Assembly: GCA_030247855.1 (NCBI GenBank) | Contig: JAPDRN010000061.1 | Span: 62,001 to 126,000 of the forward strand | DNA: 64,000 bases | From: Knufia peltigerae | Lineage: Eukaryota; Ascomycota; Eurotiomycetes; Chaetothyriales; Trichomeriaceae | Direction of reading: 5' to 3' | In this document: positions 1-10,107 of the stretch, piece after piece | Layout: each line of letters opens with the position of its first letter | Numbering within the stretch: the stretch's first letter is position 1 | The notes under the pieces: model-generated | What the model saw: the letters and a program-made list of their open reading frames with translations, nothing else | Database searches by the model: none | What the model was told of the DNA's origin: nothing | Program-made: the position numbers and the translations under genes

Positions 1-578
1 GCACCTTGACCGGGTCCATCGAATGCAACGACAGCGAATCCTCTATCAAGTGCTGGGGCCGCGATGGCGAACCACGACTCTTCTTTTGTGGAATCGTAAC
101 CCCCATTGAACACAATGGTCTTGAGCTTGGTCCTGTTGCCTTGTGGAAGCATCAAGTAGGCTGGCAACGTTGTTTCCTGGTACGGAATCTGAACCTCCTG
201 GCATTCGTACGGTCCCAGACGCATCGCGTTCAAGAACGCTTCACTTGACTTGTTGAACAGGTCGCGGGATTCTTTGTCTTCGAAAGGGTTGGAGCGTCGA
301 AAGAACTCAGCAGTCCGATAATAGTTGGAAGCTCGAAGGTATCCAGTAAAAGCACTTTGCTCGTTTCCCCCGGTTTCCGAAATCCGGGCATTCTGCTCTG
401 CTCTTTGGGCAGCAGCTTTCCACTCACGTAGCCAGCCTTTTTCATCACCTGCTTTTATCCGTGCACAGATGTTGAAGACTTCGCCCAGGTCGGCTCCGCC
501 ATAGTTGCTGTAGCCTGCTGCTCGCAGGGCTTCATAGCTGAAAGTTTCATCGTCTGAGAAGAACCGTCTAGACAACAT
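1..578 (-). CDS. Alpha/beta hydrolase, 2,6-dihydropseudooxynicotine hydrolase/FrsA-like (partial, C-terminus outside window)
   Basis: The minus strand reads open from the ATG at 578 to the window edge, about 192 codons without a stop. The translation starts MLSRRFFSDDETFSYEALR and continues with GYSNYGGADLGE and an EW-rich helical cap segment. Near the edge come TIVFNGGYDSTKEE and VAFDGPGQGA, which match the first core strands of alpha/beta hydrolases (oxyanion-hole loop NGGYD, then DGPGQG). From memory of the family, the helical cap plus this loop fits 2,6-dihydropseudooxynicotine hydrolase-like enzymes that cleave C-C or ester bonds. The nucleophile elbow and catalytic His lie beyond position 1 and cannot be checked. 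An upstream exon ending near 621 is conceivable (GTAAGT at 621), but the ATG at 578 gives a natural family start. The substrate is unknown. Confidence 0.7.
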   Translation of the reverse strand, partial: MLSRRFFSDDETFSYEALRAAGYSNYGGADLGEVFNICARIKAGDEKGWLREWKAAAQRAEQNARISETGGNEQSAFTGYLRASNYYRTAEFFRRSNPFEDKESRDLFNKSSEAFLNAMRLGPYECQEVQIPYQETTLPAYLMLPQGNRTKLKTIVFNGGYDSTKEESWFAIAAPALDRGFAVVAFDGPGQG

Positions 579-790
579 GATGAACTTGACTGGTGAAAGA
601 AGTAGCTTGAAGCAGACTTACAACCTGGTCGTATCTGGTAAAGGTAGATTCAATTCCTCTACGGTCGTCTCTGCGCTGCTCGAAAGTCGCAGGAAATTCA
701 GCAGGCCATGACTACAAGCTGGGTAGTCCGACTCGTCCACTCTTGCCCCTCCCGAACTTCGGTATGGCCGCTAGCTCCGTCCAATGGAAG

Positions 791-1057
791 CTAGTCATAC
801 GGTCTCCGCCAGCGAATTAGCAGCGATTGCTCCACATAGCGTTCGGGCCGAACGAAAGATACGATCCCTTCATTTGCGCAAATGGTCCAAGCAGCCAAGT
901 GCCGAACATATTCGGTCAGAGCTCCGCCATTGCTAGACTTGAGAGTCGCCAGCTGCGGCAAGACGAGGTCGTTGATGTATCGATCGGCATTTGCAACTGC
1001 TGATGCACGTATGTTCTCTAGAAGCTCATGTAGATGAGTGCCGGCGACGTCTTCCAT
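791..1057 (-). other. Open frame resembling the C-terminal end of a class I terpene synthase (fragment, doubtful)
   Basis: An 88-codon frame starts at the ATG at 1057 and stops at 791. Its second half reads YVRHLAAWTICANEGIVSF followed by a PERY motif. This recalls the YV..L..W....WS....RY pattern near the C-terminus of fungal sesquiterpene cyclases, where the RY pair contacts diphosphate. No DDxxD or NSE metal-binding motif is present upstream, so if the likeness is real this is only a remnant. A GTATGA donor at about 803 could splice it toward the hydrolase, but I could not make that convincing. It lies in the same frame as the decayed gene upstream, separated by several stops. Chance resemblance is quite possible. 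Confidence 0.2.
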
Positions 1058-1159
1058 GGGTCACCAATCAAACAGTGGGTTCCCCCTTCTGCCTTGCTTT
1101 TCGGCGGGTTCGAAATTCAGACCGGGAAAATGAATCGACAGTCATGAGATTGACATCAT

Positions 1160-2652
1160 TCACTTTCTCCTTGTCAAGGCCTCTGGCGAGGCGTCGATTC
1201 TGGCGCGCGATGGACCTCTCGAGCTTTCACATCGTGGCTGAGGAAATATCTCGTGAAGTGTCTTGTTGGTATGTTTTCGACAATGCTCATCGATGACCTT
1301 ACACAACCTATCCACTCTCTCTTCTACTTGTTGGCAGGCTTTCACGCTGGTCTCGTTGCAAGCCTTTTCAATGGAATAGTGGAGTGGGACGACGGCGCGC
1401 ACAAATTTCGGAGCGATGTCTTCACGCAAAAGATTAAAGGCAGTTGCTGCATCTGTCATTGCCCTATCGTACCCAGGACTTCGGGCCTCTGGGCTCATTT
1501 CTAGTTTCAAACCCGCGGACCATGGAAAGAAGGTCTTTACCTGCCCGACGAGTTGCGAAATGAGGGCCAGGTCGGAGAATTTCTGGACGACGTAGGACGT
1601 CACTCTGCCCTTCTGGCCAGGATCGTGGTCAACGCATCGCTGTATCTCATCTACAATGCTGGCAAGCTGCGTCAAAAACACCTTGTCTGAATCCCACAGC
1701 ATGTCGAATAGCTGTAGCAAGGGATCCTTGCCAAGACCTTGTTTCGTCGTGATCTGCATGACGGATGTTCCTAGTCGTTAAGGTTCTCGAACAAAGCGCT
1801 CGTGTATTGGTGACGATGCTGGCACGCTGGATTTCAATTCATTGATCAGGCCCTTTGAGATCATTTCGGCTGCGAAGCACAACTCTACCAGGGCAAGCTC
1901 GAGCTTCTTGGGCAGAGGTTGACCATGGTTCAGAGCTCCGGCAGATCTGAAGGCATCGTCCAGCCTGACTGCGTACTTGTAAAGCAGATCCCAACAGAGA
2001 AAGGTCATATAAGCCTCGACAGGGAGGCCTCTTATCACTTGGTTCCAGAAAACCTCGTTATGGTCGTGCGGATGGCGTCGGCCCTGTGTGTCGAGAAGGC
2101 TTTCCTGGCGGTGCTGTGATCGATCAACAGCCACCGATGCGAAATACCCTGGATCTTCTCTGAGATCCCAAACATGGTCTTCAGCAGCAGCTCGCTTGGC
2201 CTCTCCCAGGAGAACAAGTCGATGCGTGTCAAGCTTGGCTGGGAGTCTATATGGTGCTTCTGCTGCCACTGAAGAAAGCTACGCGTAAGAGGTCCCAGAA
2301 GCAACGATCGCTGGTGGCTCAGGTAGCTCAGGAATCTCGGGACTGGCCAGCTCGTCCCGCAGGACATGGTGAAATAATTGGTAGCAGCATTCGAGAAGGA
2401 AAGAGTAGATCTTGCTCTGGATTTCTAAAACCAAAAGTCCCGTCCCAGTCTGGAACTGGAGACAATTGTGCTGCAACATGAACGCGTCGTCGTCATCATT
2501 CCAGCTAACCAGGCGAGTGGATCTGTTTCGCCGGCGATGCACATTGTGTATTCGTTGAGGAATACCGGGATAATCATCTTGCTAGTCTGTCCAATATGCA
2601 TTGCGTCGAGATCGGCGTGGGCAAAGGCATGGGGTGGGTTTCGACCGCGTTA
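1160..2652 (-). pseudogene. Decayed member of the large fungal 'ipa-like' hypothetical protein family
   Basis: Reading down the minus strand, about 2652-2490 gives HADLDAMHIGQTSKMIIP and NEYTMCIAGETDPLAWLAGM. Continuity then moves by one base near 2490 into a second frame (DDDDAFML, LEIQSKIYSFLLECC). That frame carries VAAEAPYRLPAKLD, AAAEDHVWDLREDPGYFA, QESLLDTQGRRHP and LWDSDKVFLTQLASIVDE, then ends near NKTLHEIF. I recognise these blocks, in this order, from a widespread fungal family known mostly from genome projects and sometimes labelled 'ipa protein'; its function is unknown. Two in-frame stops, TAG at 2281-2279 and TAA at 1780-1778, add to the frameshift, and the N-terminal half is missing. 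Short introns could in principle skip a stop, but I see no good donor/acceptor pairs at those points. Confidence 0.6.
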
Positions 2653-2675
2653 ATTCAGGAATAATAACGATGCTC

Positions 2676-2760
2676 TTCCTGAAAAGAGCATCTTCCTGAA
2701 AAGAGCATCTTCCTGAAAAGAGCATCTTCCTGAAAAGAGCATCTTCCTGAAAAGAGCATC
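2676..2760. repeat. 17-bp minisatellite, five perfect copies
   Basis: The unit TTCCTGAAAAGAGCATC repeats five times without a mismatch, followed by a partial TTCCTGG. The bases just before it (GATGCTCTTCC) are close to the reverse complement of part of the unit. The array lies immediately upstream of the surviving part of the decayed ipa-like gene. Frames across it translate to a repeated FRKMLFSG-type peptide, which I regard as meaningless. Confidence 0.95.
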
Positions 2761-2769
2761 TTCCTGGTT

Positions 2770-3706
2770 AACATAGGGATACTTGAAAGCTTCAATATTT
2801 CTTGACGCAGCACGGGCTCCGCTCTTTGAAAGCTCGTAGAAATCCGGTCGGTGTCGCTCGGGCATGCCTGGCCAAGCGGCTAAAAGAATTTTCTTGCGTT
2901 GTTCTTTTCTCTTGTTCATCCATCGTTTTCGTATCACCTCCTCACGACGCACCAAAATGCCACAAAAGGTGCCCCAGCTATTGAAGATCTCTTTGGAATA
3001 GACTTTTGACTCAATTCTGACTTCATCAGGAGATGGAAATGAAGGGGGTAATTGGTAGATTCGGGTTGGTACGTGCCATCATTCTGAAAAGTTCCTCTGG
3101 GTTGCTGTAGATGGAAGACATATTGAGCTACCCTGTCTATCACTGATCTTAAGGTTTCAAGTCCTTCAAGGTATCAGATTGGAAGTAGAGAGAGAGCCAG
3201 GAAACAAATCTATTCTTGTGCGAGAGAGATTCCTCAGGCAATCGTGTAGCAAACAAAGTTGACGATGCAAGGCTGGTTTGTCGCTGGTTTGTCGCTGGTT
3301 CCGCTGGTGTCAACTACCGGTACAAAATTACGTTGTTGCGCCGGTCCGAGAGGAAAACGGGATGACAGGGAACGAGGTCAGGCCTGTCATCTGGCGGTGT
3401 ATTCTGTGTCTAGGAGGAGGAATTAGAAGAAGGAAGTCGATATAAAAATGTACTAACGCGAAGGAGGAAAGATTGCCGGTTAGCTGAACAGGTTCACAGA
3501 TCGCCAACTTGGTTCCTCAAATGTTTGAATCAAGATCGAGCTCGTGTCAAAGCCATGGATGGACAGGAATCGAATCATTAATATTCCATAGTGAACAGTA
3601 ATATAATATATTACACTATCAAGTCACTTTGCAGACTTCCACAGCAGGAAGATGTACTCGTCTACCGCTAGCAGGATAATCAGTCCGCTATTCGGTGCCG
3701 CAAAAA
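2770..3706. other. Intergenic, no gene seen
   Basis: Between the minisatellite and the phospholipase D terminal exon I see only short unsupported frames and no RNA gene. A small direct repeat (TTTGTCGCTGG, twice) lies near 3278-3300. The segment nearest 3706 is probably the 3' UTR of the phospholipase D gene. Confidence 0.6.
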
Positions 3707-6461
3707 TCAAGTGTAGATACTCTATGAGCACAAACAGTCAGTATTCATGTAATTGTCAAACGAGAGCAAGGGAAAAAAAGAACAAGCCAGGAAACCAGAA
3801 TGAAGAAAAGATAGCAAGTCACAAACAAGGTCAACCACTCACCTCAGTATAAGAATTGACCTGCATTCCCCTCTCTGCCATATTTTCCTCACACAAAAAG
3901 TCCAACGGCATCCAAACGAGGTGGCCCCGAACCTTGTCGAGTTCCTTACGGATCATCTCTGCCGGCATATGTGGATCGTGCAAATGGCCCTGCTTGATGG
4001 TCTTGCGGGGCGCGAAACTATCATAGTCCTTCCACGATTTGATGTTGTCGTCCGGGTCGGCGCGGAAGAGATGTCTATAAACGTCGGTGTTGACAGTCGC
4101 TTGGCCTGTCCATTTGTTCCAGACCTCGTCACCCAGGGGGTCCGCGACGAACTCCCATTCCTCGCCACTATATTCTTCGTTCATGCAGACGGTTGGAGGC
4201 TGAGCGTTGGGGTCCTTTGACGCATCGACGGGCTGGGCTTCGATCATGCCGAGGTGTTCTCGCCAGATGTGACGTCGGAGAGTGGCTGCGTGGAAGCCGG
4301 CTTGGTACGGTTTGCCGTCCATGGTCGACTCGATGGTGCGTGTGTCGGTCATGACGATGGAGAGTTCGCTGTCGTGCGAGCCTAGTTGGGAGCGGTCGTT
4401 CAAGTTGCTCGAGCCGCAGATGACGGTACGGTCGTCGGCGATGAGCAGTTTAGCGTGGATGTACAGTTCCTCTTGGACGAAGTTGGCTTTTTCCTCTTCG
4501 GGCTCGCCTTCCCATGGCTCCTCGGTCACCAGGCCCCCGCGGGCCATGGCGTCTTCGGCGATCGAGTCGGTCGACGTTACGGGGTCTTTGACATCGAGTT
4601 TGTGACGGGCAGCCTCGAACTGTCTTTTGCGGTCGATGATGCGTTCCTTCTCGTCCTCGCTGATACCGTGGCTGCCACCGTGACCGATACCGTGAGACTC
4701 TCCTTCTTGTCTTTCGCCTTCGTAGCCATGGATGCCGGTGCCCATGATCTCTTCGGCTTCGGCGCGCTGGAGCTGCTGGTACGAGACTCCTGATTCTTTC
4801 TCCTGCTGGATCAAAGCTGGGGTCTTGTTGATGCGGTCGTACGCGCGCAAGTTGAAGACGAAAATGTACTCGGTCGGGTCGAGTCCCGCCGCCTTAATCT
4901 GTCCCATGATGCTGTGTTCGCCGCGGTTGATCGATCTGTATTGGTAGTCCATGATGGCACGGGTGCCTATGGCCGCGTCCTCGCGCAAGTCACCCGCAAA
5001 TCCTGGAATGGCCGGGATGACAATGATGACGCGGAATTTGCGGCCTTCTTTACCAGCACGAACACACGCATTGACGATAGCACGGCCAACCGTGTTGTGT
5101 ATGGGGAACTGTTGATCGCCAGTCGCGGTAATGAAGAACTGGTTTTCAATGTAGATATAGTGCTCGGCGTTCTCGATGACCTCGGCATAGGCATTTTGGA
5201 TGCTGTGGTCGTTCAGAATCCCACTCGACCAATCATCACTACTACGAACAATCTGCGCATGTACACTGCCGGCATTTTGGAGGCCCTTGCTCTCGAGGGG
5301 GCTGAGTGGGTGCTCGATGTACTTGCCGACAGGGTGTTTGGGTCGTTGAATAGAGATCAGATCTTCATCGGGATTGGAACCATCGGCATTAGAGCGTGTG
5401 GTCATGCAAAGATAGTCAACGCCTTCAGAACGTTTATACTTGTCACGTTTGATAAAGTTCCATCGAAGGACGAAATGTTCTGCAATATCAATCACACTTT
5501 CACCTACTAAGCCCATGGCCACATCGTGCCAAGGCATACGACCATAATCGGTCTTGTTGAGTTCATTGTTGGACCAGTCTTGGACGGTTTGAAAGTCCAT
5601 GATTCTAGACAGGTCATATTAGCATACATCAAAGACATAGAAATTCAATTTGTCCCACCTGTTGTTGTTGAAATCCTGGCCAGGGAACAGTTCATTGACG
5701 ACGCCCGATGGATGGACATCTGCGAGGAGATGCTGACGAAGATCCCATCGTCCGAAGCACAAGTCGAGACCACCAATGAATGCAAGGTGGTAGTCAATGA
5801 CGATGAATTTTTCATGATGAGCCCAGTAGAATGTCATGTCCCCCATGTTCTCAAACACATTGTGGTCTGGATGTCGCATAACGTGGATGTTTCCATGACC
5901 CGGAGTGCCTTCGGGGCAGAGAGCTCGAAGCGCGTGTTTAGTATGGGCAGAGTTGCAAGTTAGTGCCTGCTGGACTTCCTTGTAGACAATCACATAGACC
6001 TGGACACCTCGCTCAGCGGCCCGCTTGATGATCTGGTCTAGACGCCACTCCTGATTGAAGAAGGCGGGGCGACGCATGAAGATTTCGGGCGAGAGCCACC
6101 AATCGGCAATGTAAATGGTCTCTTTGGCATTTTCAATACCAACAGAAACAGCCCAGAAGTAGTCACGACCGTCAACATACCATTTGATTTTGTTGTTGTC
6201 TCGCTCTGGGAAAAACGATTTGAAGCGATGGCTGTCGCAGATGGCAGTTCTTTTGCGGTCGGTGGCTTGCTCATGTTCCTCATCATGGCGATGATTTCGG
6301 TTTACCAAGTTCTTGAGCTTGCCTATCTTGTGCTTTAAATGAATGGCTTCGACTTTGGCATCATGAAGCTTGGAGTCTGTCCAACCACTGTTACCAATCT
6401 GAACTCATTTCGCTACTACTGGTACGAACTGACCTTTGAGCTTCTCGCGAAGTGCCTGCAT
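3707..6461 (-). CDS. Phospholipase D (PLD1/SPO14 type)
   Basis: Hydrolyses phosphatidylcholine to phosphatidic acid and choline at membranes. Four exons: 6461-6434, 6376-5659, 5604-3843 and 3721-3707, giving 840 aa. Both HKD signatures are present: HHEKFIVIDYHLAFIGG near residue 197 and HAKLLIADDRTVICGSSN near residue 630. Downstream of the first are GGLDLCFGRWD and the WHDVAMGLVG block typical of eukaryotic PLDs. There is no N-terminal PX or PH region, so this is a short form. The final exon is only 15 nt and supplies SIYT-stop, completing ...VNSYTESIYT. Eukaryotic PLD C-termini (EVWT in animals) are needed for activity, which supports this exon over the read-through stop at 3831. An acidic, Gly/His-rich insert lies between the two HKD halves. 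Confidence 0.93.
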
Positions 6462-7252
6462 GACGATGATCCTTCCAAGACAGGTCTATTCAGGTGTAGG
6501 GGCCGGGCCACACTCGTCTCGAGACCTCGTCGACGATTGAGATCGACAAAAAATTGGACAGAGGAGCCTCGTCGAGATGATTGGGCGTGTTAAGCTGCGC
6601 AACCAGGCGCTGCTGAGGGGTAGAGACAGGGAAACCTGTACCAGCAAGCGGCCAATAGCTTGTAAAAGGACTGTCGTTGGTGAGGAAGATGAAGTACTGG
6701 GAAGAAGGAAAGGAAGATGTTTCCAGAAATCGAGAGCTCGGCCCCTCGATGGTCTTGTCAGTGTTAGACGATTGTGCACCTCTTGGTTCTTCTCTTTCTC
6801 ATACGCGTTATGGTCATCCACTTTACGTACAGGAAGTGCAAATGCAAGATTCAGCCCACCAACTGCCACACTACGTCATCGATGGCCCCTCCATTCTCTT
6901 GGTACGACGGCGCCAAGTTTTTCCGCTGCCGCCCACACTCTTGTACTCGTAGCAACCCATATCCTCCACGGATCTCCTCCTGCTCGTCTCGTACAAGTAA
7001 ACACACTTTCATCCCGTCCGTGTAGACGTCACTGGTGAATTTTTCCCCCTTGTTTGTTACTTGGACACGAGAATGAACACTAGTACTCTGTGTACAAGCA
7101 CTGGTACCTCGCCAATGCAAGGCTACAAGGCTCCCAGTTCAAGTGACAAGTCATGCGAACCGAGATAGCTACTCAAAAATGCTCCGTAGCTGAGATATTC
7201 GTACACATCATCAAGGCACTCGGGCAATCATCTGTTACCTACCACGATAATG
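6462..7252. other. Intergenic: PLD 5' side and MET8 3' side
   Basis: Contains the probable promoter and 5' UTR of the phospholipase D gene and the 3' UTR of MET8. A 127-codon minus-strand frame (6486-6869) is Ser/Leu/Arg-rich without recognisable features and overlaps the leader; I do not accept it as a gene. Confidence 0.6.
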
Positions 7253-8077
7253 TTACATCCACCCAAAGGTACCATCAAATTCCCAGACAACATGGTCGCG
7301 AGATCCTAGCCGAATCTCCTCGAAGCTGGGTACCTCGCCGGACTCGTAATATCGAACCAGTTTATCCATGTCCTCGTCGTCCATATCGTTAAAATCATCA
7401 GTGCTCCATTTATCACAGACCTCACTCATCCATGCCATTCTTTTACTGATGTCTCGACTGGTCTTTCCCGAGGCAACTTTGCGCAATTTTCGTCTGAGTT
7501 GGCCCACTCTCTTGACGCTGTCTCCCGTGCCCTCTGGTAGCATCTGGCCGATCTGTCGTCGGATTGCGGCAGCCAGTCGAGGTCCATTGCCGTTTGTTGA
7601 TACCATTATCTGAAGGGGTCCGTCGCGATGGACACTACCAAAGTAGAAATCACATTCCGAAGGGACGTCTGCGATATTGGCGGGCACTTTCATCTGCTTG
7701 CAATACTTCCAGATTCGTGTAGAGGCGTCAGGGTCGTCGATGGCTGTCAATACCATGGCCACTTTCTTTTCAGGTTCGAGATCAACAGGTAAGAAGACGC
7801 GGTCAACATGTTTGACCTGTCCGTTGTTCACCCGGTATGCCACCTCTTCATTGAGCCCATTCCTCGGACAGACGACTGTGACTTTGGCATCGGCATTAAG
7901 GAGATTGACAATGCGACCAGCAGCGACCTGGCACCGTCAGTTTTGCACCACTAGAGATTAACAAGACTAGGGAGAACTCGCTTCGCCGCCGCCTACAACC
8001 AAGACTTCTTTGCCTTTGATTTGCCATGCAAGAATCAGGGAACCCCCTCCCTGAATCTCTGGAAACTTTGTAGACAT
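7253..8077 (-). CDS. MET8: Siroheme synthase MET8 (precorrin-2 dehydrogenase / sirohydrochlorin ferrochelatase)
   Basis: Catalyses NAD-dependent oxidation of precorrin-2 and insertion of iron, giving siroheme for sulfite (and often nitrite) reductase. Two exons, 8077-7982 and 7927-7253, give 256 aa, close to the yeast protein. The N-terminus holds the Rossmann dinucleotide motif VLVVGGGEVAAGRIVNLL, which is only restored by joining the exons. NIADVPSECDFYFG, MVSTNGNGPRLAAAIR and the C-terminal helical dimerisation region follow, as in Met8p/CysG-N. The join requires a GC donor (GCGAGT at 7981-7976) paired with CAG ending at 7928, a 54-nt GC-AG intron. A TCACGTGA box lies 150 bp upstream of the start. 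The gene is divergent from the PRPP synthetase. Confidence 0.92.
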
Positions 8078-8226
8078 GATGAAAGCATCATGCCAGTCAC
8101 CATGAAGTGAACAACAGACAAAAGATGCGAGAGTGTAGGGAAGAATGCATGATGCACGATGCTCCCTTGATTCAGAAGCGATCCAGTCACCGATAAGATA
8201 AAACCCCAAAAAAATAAAAAGCGCAG

Positions 8227-8234
8227 TCACGTGA
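8227..8234. promoter_or_regulatory. TCACGTGA palindrome, candidate Cbf1/bHLH site for MET8
   Basis: An exact TCACGTGA lies in the 348-bp divergent promoter, about 150 bp from the MET8 start and 190 bp from the PRPP synthetase start. In yeast, Cbf1 binds RTCACRTG in sulfur-assimilation promoters, so the position is meaningful for a siroheme gene. Binding here is inferred. Confidence 0.5.
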
Positions 8235-8425
8235 TTGATTCCCTCATTCATTTCACTTCTCATTCGTTCCTACACGGGAACGTTGACAAAGAAAAAAAAA
8301 TATGACCCCGTTAGCAACATGCATTGATTAGCTCAGTACCCTTTAGTCTATATCACGAATTTGAGAACATCCTCACCCGTGTCAAGACTTGACTGCGGCC
8401 CTGGTGATTGCCGCACAAAGCTACC

Positions 8426-10107
8426 ATGAGAGGAGTCAAGGTCTTTTCAGGCAGGTCTCATCCCACCCTCGTCCAATCGATATGCGAGAGACTAGGGACT
8501 TCACCAGCCAATGTCGACTTGGGCAACTTCGCAAATGGGGAGATCAGCGTGCAGATTGGAACCTCGGTCAGAAACGAGGATGTCTTCATCGTTCAGAGCG
8601 GCAGCCGAAATATCAATGACAGTGTCATGGAGATGCTCATCATGATTGCGGCATGCAAGGGCGGCTCAGCCAAATCTATCACAGCCGTCATACCGTACTT
8701 TCCCTACTCTCGCCAGTCAAAGAAGAAGAGCCATCGTGGTGCAATCACTGCCAAGATGTTGGCTAACCTGATGGTGGTCGCCGGGGTAGACCATGTCATC
8801 ACGGTCGACCTCCACGCTTCACAAATGCAAGGATTTTTCGGCAAACCCGTTGACAATCTATTTGCTGAACCTATCATCGCACGTTGGATCAAGGCCAATG
8901 TGCCTCGCTGGCAGAAAGCTGTGGTTGTTAGTAAGAACGTTGGCGGAACCAAACGAGTCACCTCCCTGGCGGATGCTCTCAAATTGAGCTTCGCTCTGGT
9001 ATCTACCGATAGAGATCGCTCGAAACCGTCACATCACCATAACAACATGATGGATAGTACCATCTTCTTTGATGCCATTGAGCCGCAATCTATCCGACTG
9101 GAACATCGTCAGAGTGACGGAGAAGATGGCGAGGAGGGCGAGAGTGGATTGGAGGACCCTTTTCAAGACACCACGCATCGCGGTCCACTGCCTCACCGCA
9201 AGAAGAGTTCTGCGAGGAGCGGAACGAATCGGCTGGGTCGTCCAAAATCCGTCACCATTACATCCAGTCCGCTCATACGAACCACACGAGTAGAGTCATC
9301 GCCTGGACCGGCTACGCCCGATGAACTGGCCCGAGTTGATACAGCACCGAGTGCGCGTCGTCCCTCGGAATACGAACCTAGTGAAGCTCTACACGATGAG
9401 AGGGTGCGCGATGTGAGGGTGGGTCGATTGATCCAGGGTCACCTTGTGGACGACGACCATCCATCGTCTGCGGTCTCAAGCTCAGGTTCTGTGTCTGGCG
9501 GACACGGCGATCGTAATTCTCAGAACCTGCAAGATGGACCCGACGGCTTTGGCTACGATCCCATGGCTGCTTCTTTCGTGTCTACCACTTCATCTTTCCA
9601 ACCCGAGCATGCCCTGGGTGGGACTTTTGACGCCGCAGCCACTTCGGACGAAGAAGAGGAGCAGATGAAAAACCCTGACCTCGAACATACCATAACCCTG
9701 GTGGGCGATGTCAAGGACAAGACGGTGATCTTGATGGACGACATCATTGACAAGTCGGGATCATGGATTGCAGCCGCCGAGACGTGTGTCAAGATCGGCA
9801 ACGCCAAAAAGGTTTACTGCGTCGCGGTGCACGCATTGTTCGGCGACGACTCCCTGGAGGAGCTGGAAGAGTGCGACTGCATCGACTACATCGTCGTCAC
9901 GAATACCTTTCCCATCTCACCCGAACGCATGAGATCGTCCAAGAAATTGATTGTGATTGATATGTCGAATCTGCTGGCGGAGGCAATACGGCGGAATCAC
10001 CACGGAGGTAAGTTTGATCTGAACAACACGGATATCTTTACGAGTTACCCAGGCTTACTCAATGATTCACAGAGGACATGTCAAGCATGTTTCGCGTGAA
10101 TGAGTAA
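8426..10107 (+). CDS. Ribose-phosphate pyrophosphokinase (PRS5-like, with large non-homologous insertion)
   Basis: Makes PRPP from ribose 5-phosphate and ATP for nucleotide, His and Trp synthesis. Exons 8426-10007 and 10073-10107 give 538 aa. The N-terminal half carries KVFSGRSHPTL, GNFANGEISVQ, VIPYFPYSRQ, a KKKSHRGAITAKMLANL loop and VDHVITVDLHASQMQGFF. The C-terminal half has LVGDVKDKTVILMDDIIDKSG and TNTFPISPERM. Between them, roughly residues 195-415 form a Ser/Pro/acidic low-complexity insertion without PRPS homology, as in the yeast Prs1/Prs5 subunits. The PRPP-binding loop reads DDIIDKSGS, with Lys where many enzymes have Thr, so a partner subunit may be needed. The 35-nt last exon encodes the end of the protein (DMSSMFRVNE). 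The ATG at 8426 is chosen over an upstream TTG because MRGVKVFSGRS matches the family start. Confidence 0.92.

Noticed and set aside
2650..2955. 101-codon frame with repeated FRKMLFSG peptide
   Set aside because: Produced by translating the 17-bp minisatellite; no start context or homology.
4386..5510. Plus-strand frames of 135 and 198 codons
   Set aside because: Antisense to phospholipase D, whose HKD motifs fix the true strand.
6486..6869. 127-codon minus-strand frame upstream of phospholipase D
   Set aside because: Low-complexity Ser/Leu/Arg translation in the likely leader; no splice path joins it sensibly to the PLD start.
8331..8346. TTAGCTCAGT-like tRNA A-box
   Set aside because: No B-box or foldable cloverleaf within tRNA distance.
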